Shown here: in pieces, positions 14,552-24,122 of the stretch
Numbering within the stretch: position 1 is the first letter of the stretch
Layout: each line of letters starts with the position of its first letter
Assembly: GCA_018056765.1 (NCBI GenBank)
Contig: JAGPFA010000007.1
Coordinates: 1 to 34,580 of the forward strand
From: Syntrophaceae bacterium
Lineage (GTDB): Bacteria; Desulfobacterota; Syntrophia; Syntrophales; Smithellaceae
Direction of reading: 5' to 3'
Length of the DNA: 34,580 nt
The notes under the pieces: model-generated
Databases searched by the model: none
Told to the model about the DNA's origin: nothing
What the model saw: only the letters and a program-made list of their open reading frames with translations
Program-made: the position numbers and the translations under genes

Positions 14552-15871
14552 CTACCATTTGGCCAGAATATTGTCCCGAATCCAGTGAGGATCCCACCAC
14601 TCCACCGGGTTGACGAAATGTCCACCGACCAGAATGCTGAAATGCAGATGATCCCCTCCAGCCAGCCCGGTCAGACCCGAAAAACCGATTCTTTCTTCTT
14701 TGCGCACCTGCCGGCCGATTTCAGTATCAATAGAGGACATATGGCCGTACAGGCTGAACACACCCTGGCCGTGATCGATGATGACCGCATTGCCGTATAT
14801 GCCCAGAGAGCCGGCAAAGACTACGATTCCATGATTGGCTGCTTCAATCGGAGCGCCGGCTGTTGAGGCGAGATCTATTCCGAGATGAACGGAGCTGCCT
14901 AAATCCACACCGTCAACGATGTAGGTACGCCGATCCCCGAACAGGGCCGTCGGTTTTGCGTTGCGCATCCGCAGGAAAGCCCCTTCCCAAAGTCTTTTAT
15001 TGATGGATTTACTGCAGATCTTCATTATTTTCCTGTCATTGTCATCACGAAGCAGCGTATTGACATAACCGAATACTTCAGCCGGTGTTTTATCCTGCAG
15101 ATGAGGATTGGCGGCCTGAAATTCGGGCACGATTTTCTGCAGGAACGTCTCGCTTAAATTCACTTTGTCGGAGCGGAATTTTTTGGGCTTTAAGGTAAAA
15201 GGCAGGGCAACGGTTGTTTCATTACCTGCGTCGTCCCTGGCAAAAACGGTTATTTTGGTTTTTGTTGCCGGGGGAGCAGGGCTGACGGCAAAAAATGCGC
15301 TCGATACGGGCCGGTTGTTGATTAATGTCGTGTACCCGGGGAAGAAGGTATCGTCCACATACACACCGGTCAGAGTTGCCGGTTTTGATGTCCGGTAAGT
15401 GATAAATCCCGTACCTCCCTGGTTTATGTAGTTAACGGGGTTGAGGAGGAAAATCTGCGGCGGGACGGTGTCGATTTTGACCTGAAGGGCCAGGATAGAT
15501 TCGTTTTTAAAAAGAGAATGATCTGTGGCGGACATCCTGATGACAGCCGGTCCGTTTTTGAGCTGTAAATCTCCAGTATTGACCGTCAGGCGGAGGGCCT
15601 TTTGTCTTTCACCTCTGCCGGCGATGTTTTCCGTGATGAGCTGGTGCGACTTGTCGTCCTGTATGATTTCGACATTAAGGCGGGACAGACCGCTTGCCTT
15701 ATCGGTAAAAATTATTCCGATATCTTTTTTTCTGCCGATGGAGGAGATGTCCTGATCCAGTTTAATGGACGGCTTGTCTCTTTCCAGACGATCCGTGAAA
15801 TAAAGCCACCCCAGTGCTGCGGCCGCTGCTGCGACCACGATAAGTGTCACGTAAAGCCCAAATCTTCTCAT
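14552..15871 (-). CDS. Membrane-anchored M23-family peptidase (LytM type)
   Basis: The 439-aa protein has one N-terminal membrane segment (about 5-25), Ig-like beta regions (about 35-230), a helical linker, and a C-terminal peptidase domain. The zinc ligands are visible: His329 and Asp333 in HLGIDLAS, and His410 of the GDHLHF motif with active-site His408; LYGHMSS supplies the other conserved histidine. It should face the periplasm and cut peptidoglycan cross-links or activate other hydrolases. I chose ATG 15871, 7 nt after AAGGAG; the upstream ATG at 15877 touches that site. The gene ends in TAG, and the same frame stays open for 52 more codons before TGA. It is convergent with rapZ. Confidence 0.92.
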   Translation of the reverse strand: MRRFGLYVTLIVVAAAAAALGWLYFTDRLERDKPSIKLDQDISSIGRKKDIGIIFTDKASGLSRLNVEIIQDDKSHQLITENIAGRGERQKALRLTVNTGDLQLKNGPAVIRMSATDHSLFKNESILALQVKIDTVPPQIFLLNPVNYINQGGTGFITYRTSKPATLTGVYVDDTFFPGYTTLINNRPVSSAFFAVSPAPPATKTKITVFARDDAGNETTVALPFTLKPKKFRSDKVNLSETFLQKIVPEFQAANPHLQDKTPAEVFGYVNTLLRDDNDRKIMKICSKSINKRLWEGAFLRMRNAKPTALFGDRRTYIVDGVDLGSSVHLGIDLASTAGAPIEAANHGIVVFAGSLGIYGNAVIIDHGQGVFSLYGHMSSIDTEIGRQVRKEERIGFSGLTGLAGGDHLHFSILVGGHFVNPVEWWDPHWIRDNILAKW

Positions 15872-15906
15872 CGGCATACTCCTTTATGCGGTTTTTCAGT
15901 GCGGCT

Positions 15907-15935
15907 TTCATATTCATTTATGCTTCACAATGCAA
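15907..15935 (-). promoter_or_regulatory. Predicted promoter for the M23 peptidase gene
   Basis: On the minus strand a -35 TTGCAT (plus 15935-15930) is followed by a 17-bp spacer and a -10 TATGAA (plus 15912-15907). Both match consensus at 4 of 6. The start would be near 15900, about 29 nt before the ATG. Confidence 0.35.
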
Positions 15936-16045
15936 GGCAAATCGTAAGCTGAAAAGGGCAGGTGAGTTCATTTACTTTCCTGATGCCAAATCAGCAAACA
16001 GAATCTTTGCAAGCAAGGAAAAAGTGATTTCACCGGTGGAGCGAC

Positions 16046-16078
16046 TGAACAAGGCTAAAACGAATAATTCCCTGTTCA
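16046..16078 (-). terminator. Hairpin just after the MBL-fold gene
   Basis: TGAACAAGG (16046-16054) pairs with CCCTGTTCA (16070-16078) over 9 bp with one mismatch or wobble, leaving a 15-nt loop. It starts 2 nt past the leftward stop. There is no T-run after it, so it may stabilise the 3' end rather than terminate. Confidence 0.3.
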
Positions 16079-16080
16079 AC

Positions 16081-16896
16081 TCAGGCTTTGCCGACGGTCG
16101 AAGTCAGAATATTATTAATTAAGAATTGTTTTGAGAAGTGTCCACCCGTTATGAAAAACATCATATCTTCCCGGCCGAGCAGTTTGTTTCTGATTTGCAC
16201 TGCTGTTTTGCCGGCCTGATGCAGGCCCAGCACCTTGTCACGCAGGTTTTTCATGTATTTGATTTTTTCGGATAAAGCGTTGCCGCCGTCGGTGACGGCT
16301 CCCTTGAGGCTGCAAAAAATCGTATCAATTTTCAGTTTTGACAAATTCTCCAGAGATGAAAGAATCTGATGGAAGTTTTCGTCGCGCCGCAAATAGATGT
16401 TCCTGATACCGCAAAACATATCTCCGGTAAAAAGCCATTTTCTGTCCGGTTCGTAAAGGCAGATATGACCTGCCGAGTGCCCTGCACAAGGAATTACATT
16501 GAATAGTTGTTTGCCGATATAAAAGGTGTCTCCGATTGTTGCGGCGGCGGAGCCTTTCGGGTATCCCCAGACCCATTTCTGATAGAATCTGAGTTTTAAC
16601 CTGCGGGGATTTTCGATGTTGGGGAGGGAATCACGGTGGGCGAAGATCCTGGCCCCATACTTTTTTTGAATGAGGTGATTGTTGCCTGTATGGTCTTCAT
16701 GATCATGAGTGTTGATGATCTGTTTAATTTCCCTTCCCTTCAGCGCGTCCAGAAATTCGGCGCCGGCAAACACCGTTCCCGTATCAATCAGCGTGTCTTC
16801 CACCAGGAAGGCATGGACAAAATAGGGAACATATTTTCCAATGCTTCTTCCCATTTTATAGGTAGTGACGTCTTCGTATGCGGATGTTTTCAGCAT
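16081..16896 (-). CDS. Metallo-beta-lactamase-fold hydrolase
   Basis: The 271-aa protein has the HxHxDH metal motif THDHEDH (His64, His66, Asp68, His69), a third-strand histidine in CAGHSAGH (His140 or His144) and the bridging Asp159 in FTGDM. The final histidine ligand of the superfamily, normally in a GH or SH context before the last strands, is not evident: the matching stretch reads IFCSLKGAV. Residues about 215-265 form an all-helical C-terminal extension. The superfamily includes glyoxalase II, lactonases and thioester hydrolases, and the substrate cannot be inferred. No clear Shine-Dalgarno precedes ATG 16896. The gene stands alone between two other leftward genes. Confidence 0.88.
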   Translation of the reverse strand: MLKTSAYEDVTTYKMGRSIGKYVPYFVHAFLVEDTLIDTGTVFAGAEFLDALKGREIKQIINTHDHEDHTGNNHLIQKKYGARIFAHRDSLPNIENPRRLKLRFYQKWVWGYPKGSAAATIGDTFYIGKQLFNVIPCAGHSAGHICLYEPDRKWLFTGDMFCGIRNIYLRRDENFHQILSSLENLSKLKIDTIFCSLKGAVTDGGNALSEKIKYMKNLRDKVLGLHQAGKTAVQIRNKLLGREDMMFFITGGHFSKQFLINNILTSTVGKA

Positions 16897-17270
16897 GACA
16901 GGCAGGCAACATGAAAAAACATGTTTGGGAATAAAGTTATTCTGCCCTGATGGGAGAAATATTTTTTAATTAAGACCATAATTCGGAGCTACCATACACT
17001 CAAGACCAAAAATTGTCGAGGGATAATTATTTCTGTTTTCCCAAACACATATGTGCAGATGAATGTACCAGGCCGGAAAAGCAAAGAAAAAGGCCAAGAA
17101 AATGATTCTCCGGTCAGCGTCCGGCCATCCTGGCGGCACGTCAGGCGTCAGCTGGTTTTGTGAGCGCTACGTTTTTTTGCGCGGAAGAGGGGGAAAAAGA
17201 ATGTTGGAAATACGACGGAGAGGTGCAGAGTTTCCGAATATCGTCCCCGATTGGCGGTCGTTTATCCTTG
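16897..17270. other. 374-bp non-coding gap upstream of the MBL-fold gene
   Basis: No convincing gene lies here; short plus-strand frames have no ribosome-binding site and run into the kinase gene antisense. Small symmetrical elements are present: AACATG (16908-16913) with CATGTT (16920-16925) beside the MBL start, and the palindrome CACATATGTG (17046-17055). The half nearer the MBL gene is AT-rich and holds its probable promoter. I see no clear terminator for the upstream kinase gene. Confidence 0.5.
16975..17003 (-). promoter_or_regulatory. Possible promoter for the MBL-fold gene
   Basis: On the minus strand a -35 TTGAGT (plus 17003-16998), 17-bp spacer and -10 TATGGT (plus 16980-16975) each match consensus at 4 of 6. 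The leader would be about 70 nt. Confidence 0.3.
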
Positions 17271-19337
17271 TTAGTGATTTTGGGGTGGGGTGGCAGCAGT
17301 CGGCGGGGGAGGGAGCCGGTCATTGTCCGGGGGCAGATCTCCGTCAAGGATTTGCCTGACCTTCTGCGAGAGCTGTGCCATGGTAAAGGGTTTCTGGATG
17401 AAACCCCGGCAGCCCGCGGCCATGATATCCTTTGCCTGGCTATCCACACTAAAGCCGCTGGAGAGCAAAACCTTGACGGACGGGTCGGCCTGCCGGAGAA
17501 TATCGAAGGCTTCTTTACCGCTTATTCCCGGCATAATCATATCCAGAACGACCAGATTAATTATTTCTTTACTGTTTTGAAAAATTTCGATCCCCTTTTT
17601 CGCGCTGGTGGCACTCAGAACTTTATAACCCAGTTCCTCCAGAATTCTGGAGGCGACATCGATGATCATCTGTTCATCGTCTATGAGCAGGATGGTTTCC
17701 GTACCCTTGTATATCCGGCTTTCTTTTTGCGGTTCGTCCTGGGCTTTATGGTTCGATGGGGGAAGGTAAATAATGAATGATGTGCCCCTACCGGGCCGAC
17801 TTTCAACCTGAATATAGCCACCGTGGTTCCTGATAATCCCATAAGCGGAAGCCAGACCCATTCCTGTGTTTTGGCTCTGTTCCTTGGTGGTAAAGAAAGG
17901 TTCAAAAACGCGGGACATAATTTTTTCGTCCATGCCGGCTCCGGTGTCGGACACGGTAATCTTTACAAATCTCTTCCCGGAAGTTCCCAGTGCGTTCATT
18001 TCCTTTTTGCTCAGTTCGACATTTTTCACCGATATATAAAGATTACCGCCGTCGGGCATGGCCTGCCACGCGTTTACAAAAAGGTTTAAAAGCACCTGAT
18101 CCATCTGTCCGCGATCAACATCCACATGCCATAGAGATTCGCCGATCTCCAGTTGGATGGAAATATCCTTTTTTGTTCTGCCGAACATTTCCGCGCTTTG
18201 GATAACGAATTTACCCATGTCGGTGGGGCGTACCTCATACTTGCCTCCACGGGCAAAGCCCAGTAACTGGCGGGTTAGACTTGATCCCCGGTGGACGTAA
18301 TCTTCCATGACCTTGAGGCGGTCGTAAAATGGATGGGCGCCCCCCATGTGCATGAGCATAATGGTCAGATTTCCGAGAATGCCCATCAGAAGGTTATTGA
18401 AATCATGGGCAATTCCTCCGGCAAGCGTACCGATGGCCTTTAGCTTTTCCGCGTGCAGCAGCTGATTCTCCAGGGTTTTCTTTTCTGTGATATCGATCAA
18501 AAACCCTCTGATACCGGCCGGTTCTCCATTTATCAGGATGCCGGCGCAACGCACCAGTGCCGGAAATGTTTCTCCGTCTTTTTTTTGTGCCAGCATTTCT
18601 TTCAGTTCCACCCGCTGACCGCGGACAACGTCTTGAAAAACAGTCTTAAAATATTCGTGTTCCTGAGGCGCCAGTACATCCTGAATGTATAATCCTCTGT
18701 CGAGGTCATCCTGCGTAAAACCGAAGCGGGAGAAGGAAAGTTCGTTGAAAAAAGTTATTTTCCCGTCAACGTCTGTCTCAAACACCGTTTCCGGCAAAAG
18801 TCTGACCATGTCCTTGAAGCGTTCCTCGCTGTGCCGGGCGGCTTCCTGAGATTTTTTATGCTCGGTGATATCAAAAAGAGACGCTACGCTGTTAGCGGTG
18901 CCGGGGATCATGTCCACGCTTAAAAAAATGTGACGGATCTCCCCAGTTTTGGTCAGTCCCCTGAACTCGTAAGTTGTCGGTACAGATGCGGGCGCTGTTC
19001 TTCGCTGCAGGTGCCGTTGTTTCATCAATTCGACATCTTCCTCAACGACGAATTTAGTCCAGGGCAGTTTATTTTCCACTTCTTCCTTGGAATAGCCCAT
19101 CATTTTTTCGAAATTTTCATTAACGAAGAGGACAGTGGTGTCCTCGGCAAGAATCATATTGGCGGTCGCCGTATGCTCAAAGATGGCCCGGTAGAACTCT
19201 TCGCTGTTCATATGCGGGAGGTTTGTCGTTTTGTCTTTTGTCTTGTCTGAGGAAAGTCCGGAAAGACGATGGTTGTTTGCCCCGGTGGTAGATTCATCAT
19301 CTGTTTTCAGATCGTTATGATTCTTGAGTTTGCTCAT
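17271..19337 (-). CDS. Hybrid PAS sensor histidine kinase with C-terminal receiver
   Basis: This soluble protein of about 688 aa has two PAS domains (about 45-160 and 170-288), a HisKA dimerisation domain with H-box GGIAHDFNN (His311), an HATPase domain (N-box NLFVNAWQAM, G-boxes DTGAGM and TGMGLA), and a receiver domain (about 547-665) with IDDE and phospho-acceptor Asp599 in VVLDMIMPG, plus LSSGFS and QKPF. The tail is proline-rich. No membrane segment is seen, so the PAS domains probably sense a cytoplasmic ligand or redox state. Neither a DNA-binding output domain nor a partner regulator is nearby. The start is uncertain: ATG 19337 lacks a clear Shine-Dalgarno, and the frame stays open upstream to a TTG at 19457. 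Confidence 0.93.
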   Translation of the reverse strand: MSKLKNHNDLKTDDESTTGANNHRLSGLSSDKTKDKTTNLPHMNSEEFYRAIFEHTATANMILAEDTTVLFVNENFEKMMGYSKEEVENKLPWTKFVVEEDVELMKQRHLQRRTAPASVPTTYEFRGLTKTGEIRHIFLSVDMIPGTANSVASLFDITEHKKSQEAARHSEERFKDMVRLLPETVFETDVDGKITFFNELSFSRFGFTQDDLDRGLYIQDVLAPQEHEYFKTVFQDVVRGQRVELKEMLAQKKDGETFPALVRCAGILINGEPAGIRGFLIDITEKKTLENQLLHAEKLKAIGTLAGGIAHDFNNLLMGILGNLTIMLMHMGGAHPFYDRLKVMEDYVHRGSSLTRQLLGFARGGKYEVRPTDMGKFVIQSAEMFGRTKKDISIQLEIGESLWHVDVDRGQMDQVLLNLFVNAWQAMPDGGNLYISVKNVELSKKEMNALGTSGKRFVKITVSDTGAGMDEKIMSRVFEPFFTTKEQSQNTGMGLASAYGIIRNHGGYIQVESRPGRGTSFIIYLPPSNHKAQDEPQKESRIYKGTETILLIDDEQMIIDVASRILEELGYKVLSATSAKKGIEIFQNSKEIINLVVLDMIMPGISGKEAFDILRQADPSVKVLLSSGFSVDSQAKDIMAAGCRGFIQKPFTMAQLSQKVRQILDGDLPPDNDRLPPPPTAATPPQNH

Positions 19338-19577
19338 GTTCAGGTTACGAAAAGCAAATAAGTTGTTTTGTTGAACGATTGGCAAACAAACATCTGAAAT
19401 TAAATCTAAATCCGAAAAAACTGCAATATAGCGGCGCATCCTAAGGCAAATGATCAATCTATCTTGGGATTAACAATACCATAAATTAAAAAAAAAGTGA
19501 AGAAGTTTCCTGATTGTCCGCCGGCTGTTGCAGGTGGAGGAGGCAGCAAATTAACCTGCAATGTAAAGACATATGCC

Positions 19578-19606
19578 TTGATATTGCCTATAAACATTGT
19601 TATATT
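19578..19606 (+). promoter_or_regulatory. Predicted sigma-70 promoter for the coaBC operon
   Basis: A -35 TTGATA (19578-19583, 5 of 6), 17-bp spacer and -10 TATATT (19601-19606, 5 of 6) place the start near 19613, about 22 nt before the coaBC ATG. It is one of the two best promoter matches in the window. Confidence 0.65.
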
Positions 19607-19634
19607 CCGTGAAAATCAAAGGTAATGGAAGCGC

Positions 19635-20849
19635 ATGCTGGTCAATACAAATATCGTTCTGGGCATCACCGGAGGCATCGCCGCCTATAAGGCAGCCGAG
19701 CTTACGCGCACGCTCGTCAAGGCGGGCGCCCAGGTGCGCGTCATCATGACAAAAAGCGCCATGGAATTTATTACCCCTCTGACCATGCAGACCCTCTCAC
19801 AGGGCCCTGTTTACACGGACATGTTCGCGCCTGCCGGCGAGTTTGACATGGCTCATATCTCGCTTGCCGATTTTGCCGATGCGTTTTTAATTGCCCCGGC
19901 CACCGGTAACATCATCGGCAAGCTCGCCTCGGGCATCGCCGATGACCTGCTTACAACAACACTTATGGCACAAAACAAACCTGTGCTCATCTGTCCGGCG
20001 ATGAACGACAAGATGCTGGCCAACCCCGTCGTGCAGGACAATATAAAGAAACTTCGCCAATATGGCTACGAGGTGATGGAAAGCGGTATTGGCGAACTGG
20101 CCTGTAAAACATCGGGGTCGGGGCGGTTGCCGGACATTCCTGTCATTATTGATGCTCTTGAGTCGCTTTTGACGCCCAAAGATTATGCGGGTGAAGAGGT
20201 GTTGGTCACAGCCGGCCCCACGCAGGAACCGCTCGATCCCGTGCGCTATATCACGAATCTTTCCTCCGGGAAAATGGGTTACGCGCTGGCCACCGCCGCT
20301 TGTCATCGCGGGGCACGTGTGACGCTTATCTCCGGCCCCTGCGCCCTGCCGGCCCCGCCGGGTGTCAAAATGATTGGCGTTCGCACGGCACTGGAAATGC
20401 ATGAGGCGGTGATGAAAAACTTCACGAAGGCGACGGTGATTATCAAGGCGGCCGCCGTGGCCGACTATCGCCCGGAGTCTGTCTCGGAGGAAAAAATCAA
20501 AAAAAGTAAAGGGCTTGCCGCAGTCAGGCTGGTGCCCAATCCGGACATTATCGCGGAACTCGGTTCAAAAAAAACCGCGGGTATTCTGGTCGGTTTTGCC
20601 ATGGAAACCCGGGAACTGCTCGCCAATGCCAGGCTCAAGCTTGCCAGGAAAAAGATGGACATGATTGTAGCCAACAGCCTGCGGGAAGAAGGGGCGGGAT
20701 TCGGCACAGACACCAATATCGTCACGATCATCGATTCAAACGGCAAAGAGATCAGACTTGATAAAATGACCAAGTCACAGGTCGCCCACCGTATTCTGGA
20801 TCATGTAAAAACACTCAAAAAAAAGAAAGGCCCGGCCAAACGCAAATGA
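19635..20849 (+). CDS. coaBC: Bifunctional phosphopantothenoylcysteine decarboxylase / phosphopantothenate-cysteine ligase
   Basis: The 404-aa fusion carries out two steps of coenzyme A synthesis. The N-terminal flavin decarboxylase (CoaC, about 1-185) shows [33 protein letters not shown] with the active-site histidine, CPAMNDKM and the substrate-flap cysteine in [14 protein letters not shown]. The C-terminal ligase (CoaB, about 190-400) shows [30 protein letters not shown] and KIKKSKG. GGAA stands 4-5 nt before ATG 19635, downstream of a good promoter. The stop overlaps the next start in ATGA, so it heads an operon with a DNA-repair gene. Confidence 0.97.
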   Translation: MLVNTNIVLGITGGIAAYKAAELTRTLVKAGAQVRVIMTKSAMEFITPLTMQTLSQGPVYTDMFAPAGEFDMAHISLADFADAFLIAPATGNIIGKLASGIADDLLTTTLMAQNKPVLICPAMNDKMLANPVVQDNIKKLRQYGYEVMESGIGELACKTSGSGRLPDIPVIIDALESLLTPKDYAGEEVLVTAGPTQEPLDPVRYITNLSSGKMGYALATAACHRGARVTLISGPCALPAPPGVKMIGVRTALEMHEAVMKNFTKATVIIKAAAVADYRPESVSEEKIKKSKGLAAVRLVPNPDIIAELGSKKTAGILVGFAMETRELLANARLKLARKKMDMIVANSLREEGAGFGTDTNIVTIIDSNGKEIRLDKMTKSQVAHRILDHVKTLKKKKGPAKRK

Positions 20850-21577
20850 CGCAATCTATACAAGAGCCTGCCATTGACGGCCTCCGGGAAGAATTGCTGG
20901 GCCTTGTCCAAACAGTCAAGGGGCAGCTTCTCGACAGGCGGGCTTTGTATGTTGATGTCGATTGCACAAGGCCGGAGCCGCCAAATACCGGGCGGGATGC
21001 CGCAAATGTTGTTGATGATGATGCTCTCGGGGCCCTATGCCGCGAAGTAGCCGGCTGCCAAAGATGCGCGCTATATAAAACCAGGAAAAACATCGTCTTT
21101 GGGGCGGGGAGTCCCCGGGCGCAAATAGTTTTTGTCGGCGAGGCGCCCGGCGCGGATGAGGATATACAGGGCCAGCCGTTTGTCGGCCGGGCGGGTCAGC
21201 TGCTGACCGACATTATCGTCAAAGGGATGAAACTCAGGCGTGAGGATGTCTATATCTGCAATATCCTCAAATGCCGTCCACCGGGCAACCGCAATCCGCT
21301 GCCGGAAGAAATCAGCCGATGTGAGCCTTTTTTGAAAAAGCAGCTCCAACTGATCCGGCCTCGTGTAATCTGCGCTCTGGGAAAATTCGCCGCGCAGTCT
21401 CTTTTGAAAACGGAAACGCCGATTACGGCTTTACGCGGACGTTTCCACGACTATGAAGGAATTAAACTTTTACCCACTTATCATCCGGCTTACCTGCTGA
21501 GAAACCCGGCGGCAAAAAAACAGGTGTGGGAAGATGTTCAACTGATTATGAAAGAGGTCGGATTGCCGCTGGATTGA
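20846..21577 (+). CDS. Family 4 (type a) uracil-DNA glycosylase with Fe-S cluster
   Basis: The 243-aa enzyme removes uracil from DNA made by cytosine deamination, starting base-excision repair. Four cysteines, Cys71, Cys74, Cys143 and Cys159, are spaced as in [4Fe-4S] family-4 glycosylases. Motif A is GEAPGADED (98-106), which separates family 4 from family 5 (GLAPA), and motif B is HPAYLLRNP (His213). An N-terminal extension of about 65 residues before the core is not conserved in compact archaeal members but is common in bacterial ones. The start overlaps the coaBC stop by 4 nt; the nfeD-like gene begins 22 nt after the stop. Confidence 0.95.
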   Translation: MTQSIQEPAIDGLREELLGLVQTVKGQLLDRRALYVDVDCTRPEPPNTGRDAANVVDDDALGALCREVAGCQRCALYKTRKNIVFGAGSPRAQIVFVGEAPGADEDIQGQPFVGRAGQLLTDIIVKGMKLRREDVYICNILKCRPPGNRNPLPEEISRCEPFLKKQLQLIRPRVICALGKFAAQSLLKTETPITALRGRFHDYEGIKLLPTYHPAYLLRNPAAKKQVWEDVQLIMKEVGLPLD

Positions 21578-21599
21578 CCGGTTACCAAGAGGCGCATAA

Positions 21600-22904
21600 A
21601 TGTTAAAAAAAATATCTCTTCTGTTTGTGGCAATTGCCCTGGCGGCAGGGATCGCCACGGCTGACAGTCCCAGGCCCCTGTTTTGGGTGATAAACCTCGA
21701 AGGGGTGATCACGGGCCCTTCGGCCAAGTACGTTGCCGACAGTATTGAAGAGGCACAAAAAGAGGGGGCCGAAGGGCTGATTATTCTGCTGGATACACCG
21801 GGCGGTCTCGACACGGCCATGCGTGATATTGCCAAGAGCATCCTCAATGCACCACTGCCGGTAATCGTTTATGTTTATCCTTCCGGTGCGCGCGCCGCGT
21901 CGGCGGGAGTGATCATCACCCAGGCGGCGCATATCGCCGCCATGGCGCCGGGAACCAATATCGGAGCGGCTCATCCCGTGGCCATCGGCATCGGGGGGGC
22001 GGGTGAGATGGACAAGACCATGTCCGAAAAGGTGGAAAACGACGCGGCCGCATACGCCCGCTCCATTGCCAAAACCAGGGGACGCAGCGAAGAATGGGCG
22101 GAAAAGGCGGTGCGCAAAAGCGAGTCCATCACAGCCGATGAGGCGCTGAAGCTGCGGGTAATTGATGTGGTTGCCACGGATATCGAAAAGCTTCTGGTCG
22201 CCATAGACCAGAGGGAAGTGACGGTCGCCGGAACCAAAAGAAAAATTTCCACCGCCCATGCCGTAACCGACTCTAAAAAGCCAGGGATGAGGCAGGGGAT
22301 TCTTGGGGCTATTTCCAATCCGAATATCGCCTACCTTCTTTTGCTGATAGGCCTTGCGGGTCTTTATTTCGAGTTTTCCACACCGGGCGCCATTCTGCCG
22401 GGCGTGGTCGGAGGCATTTCGCTTCTTTTGGCATTTTACGGCCTTTCCACTTTGCCGGTGAGTTATACGGGGGTTTTGCTGATTTTGTTCAGCATAATTT
22501 TGTTTATCGCGGAGATAAAAGTCATGAGTCACGGTATGCTTGCGGTTGCCGGGGTCATCTCTCTGGGGTTGGGTTCTTTTATGCTTTTTGACACGCCGGA
22601 GCCGGCGCTCAGGATTTCCCTGCAGGTGCTGATACCGGCGGTCGGTCTTGCCTCCGCCTTTTTCATCGTCGTGATTTGGCTGGCCGTGAAAGCGCAATTG
22701 CGCAAGCACTATTCCGGCACGGAATCGATGGTCGATGAGGTTGGCGAAGCCGCCACCGCCATCGACGGGGAGGGAAAGGTGTTTTTCCAGGGTGAGTACT
22801 GGACGGCCAGAAGCGACGGGTTTATCCCCAAGGGGGCGAAGGTCAGGATCAAAAGCGTGGAAGGTCTGAATTTGATCGTGGAACAAGTGAGAGAAGAAAA
22901 ATAA
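21600..22904 (+). CDS. NfeD-type membrane-bound ClpP-class serine protease
   Basis: The 434-aa protein has a signal peptide (about 1-21), a ClpP/SppA-like protease domain (about 25-215), four to five membrane helices (about 238-365) and a C-terminal OB-fold NfeD domain (about 375-432). The catalytic dyad appears as Ser101 in GARAASAGV and Lys144 in SEKVENDAA, as in the archaeal 1510-N enzyme that cuts the C-terminus of its partner stomatin. The next gene is that partner type, a slipin, 27 nt downstream. The pair is thought to control membrane protein quality or microdomains. GAGGCG precedes ATG 21600. Confidence 0.94.
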   Translation: MLKKISLLFVAIALAAGIATADSPRPLFWVINLEGVITGPSAKYVADSIEEAQKEGAEGLIILLDTPGGLDTAMRDIAKSILNAPLPVIVYVYPSGARAASAGVIITQAAHIAAMAPGTNIGAAHPVAIGIGGAGEMDKTMSEKVENDAAAYARSIAKTRGRSEEWAEKAVRKSESITADEALKLRVIDVVATDIEKLLVAIDQREVTVAGTKRKISTAHAVTDSKKPGMRQGILGAISNPNIAYLLLLIGLAGLYFEFSTPGAILPGVVGGISLLLAFYGLSTLPVSYTGVLLILFSIILFIAEIKVMSHGMLAVAGVISLGLGSFMLFDTPEPALRISLQVLIPAVGLASAFFIVVIWLAVKAQLRKHYSGTESMVDEVGEAATAIDGEGKVFFQGEYWTARSDGFIPKGAKVRIKSVEGLNLIVEQVREEK

Positions 22905-22931
22905 ATATATTCTTTATTAAGGAGGCCGATT

Positions 22932-23693
22932 ATGGTTAGCGCATTACCCGTTCCTTTAATTGTCATCGTGGTCCTGGTGGTCATGTTTCTTGTTTCCGCC
23001 ATAAAAATTCTTAATGAATATGAGAGGGCGGTTCTCTTCCGACTGGGCAGAATACGCAACATCAAGGGGCCCGGCCTGATTATCATCATTCCGGGCATTG
23101 ATAAAATCGTCCGTATCGACATGCGGACCATCACAATGGACGTTCCTCCCCAGGATGTCATCACCAAAGACAACGTGTCCATCAAGGTGAACGCGGTTGT
23201 TTACTTCCGCGTGCTCAACGCCAACGCGGCGGTGGTCAATGTCGAAAATTATCTGTTTGCCACCTCTCAGCTTGCACAAACTACATTGCGCAGCGTGTGT
23301 GGCCAGGTGGAGCTCGACGAGCTCCTGTCGGAGAGGGAGAAAATCAATTTGCACCTTCAGGAAATCCTTGATCGCAGCACGGATCCGTGGGGCATTAAGG
23401 TATCACTGGTCGAGGTCAAGCACATCGACCTGCCCGAGGAGATGAAACGCGCCATGGCCAAGCAGGCGGAGGCGGAGCGTGAGAGGCGCGCCAAGGTCAT
23501 CAACGCGGAAGGCGAGTTCCAGGCCGCTCAAAAGCTCATTGATGCGGCCGCACTTATGGAAACCCAGCCCATGTCCCTGCAGCTTCGCTACTTACAGACG
23601 CTAAACCAGATCGCCTCGGAAAACAATTCCACGACCGTGTTTCCGATACCGATTGACTTGTTCAAACCTTTTTTAAAATTGATGGAGAAGTAA
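22932..23693 (+). CDS. Slipin (SPFH/stomatin-like membrane protein)
   Basis: The 253-aa protein has one N-terminal hydrophobic segment (about 5-25) followed by an SPFH domain: [41 protein letters not shown] and [19 protein letters not shown] are typical slipin motifs. A helical coiled-coil region comes next ([20 protein letters not shown]) and then the C-terminal stretch [12 protein letters not shown], which in archaeal stomatin is the site cut by the NfeD protease. It probably forms ring oligomers at the inner membrane. AAGGAGG stands 7 nt before ATG 22932. Gene order nfeD-slipin is widely conserved. Confidence 0.95.
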   Translation: MVSALPVPLIVIVVLVVMFLVSAIKILNEYERAVLFRLGRIRNIKGPGLIIIIPGIDKIVRIDMRTITMDVPPQDVITKDNVSIKVNAVVYFRVLNANAAVVNVENYLFATSQLAQTTLRSVCGQVELDELLSEREKINLHLQEILDRSTDPWGIKVSLVEVKHIDLPEEMKRAMAKQAEAERERRAKVINAEGEFQAAQKLIDAAALMETQPMSLQLRYLQTLNQIASENNSTTVFPIPIDLFKPFLKLMEK

Positions 23694-23745
23694 TTATACC
23701 GGGAGTTATTTTGCCGACCGGTGAAAAATTATAAAGGAGGTCATT

Positions 23746-24057
23746 ATGTCAAGTGAAAAGAGAAGCATTCTAACAGGCGGACTGATTTTAATCACATTGG
23801 GCTTGCTTATTTATCTGAGCAAGACCACAAGTTTAGACTTTGGAAAAACGTGGCCGGTGTTGCTGATTGTCATCGGCATCAGCACACTCATCTACAGTAT
23901 AAAGGCGATCGAAGGCTGGTTCATCGCGATGGTGGGCGTGGTTTTCCTGTTTATCGAATTTTACGGATTCGATCTTTACCGTTATTCCCAGTATATCTTA
24001 CCTGTTGTGCTGGTACTGATGGGCATCTATGTGATAATGAGACGCCGCAAACGCTGA
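23746..24057 (+). CDS. Small membrane protein, LiaI/LiaF-N-like (DUF5668-type)
   Basis: The 103-aa protein has three to four hydrophobic segments (about 8-25, 33-50, 57-73 and 82-97) and a basic C-terminus (RRRKR), suggesting the tail is cytoplasmic. The repeated GLILITLG and PVLLIVIG pattern resembles the transmembrane half of LiaF-like and DUF5668 proteins linked to envelope-stress sensing, but the extramembrane domain of LiaF is missing. AAAGGAGG stands 7 nt before ATG 23746. It closes the coaBC-glycosylase-nfeD-slipin operon and may act with the NfeD/slipin pair; that is inferred from position only. Confidence 0.75.
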   Translation: MSSEKRSILTGGLILITLGLLIYLSKTTSLDFGKTWPVLLIVIGISTLIYSIKAIEGWFIAMVGVVFLFIEFYGFDLYRYSQYILPVVLVLMGIYVIMRRRKR

Positions 24058-24122
24058 GGAGGAGCACAGGCGATTATCTGTCGGGGATAAAACAATTGCC
24101 TGCCTGGTGCGTCGGTGATGGG

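Noticed and set aside
14552..14554. Pyrrolysine-type recoding of the TAG in the M23 gene
   Set aside because: Several neighbouring genes use TAG as an ordinary stop at normal family lengths, so general recoding is improbable; the extension is kept only as a low-interest observation.
17063..17359. 98-aa plus-strand frame in the gap before the kinase 3' end
   Set aside because: It has no ribosome-binding site, a basic low-complexity start, and runs antisense into the hybrid kinase.
21603..22886. 427-aa minus-strand frame inside the NfeD gene
   Set aside because: It covers exactly the protease gene in antisense; the His/Arg/Gln-rich composition is typical of a shadow frame.
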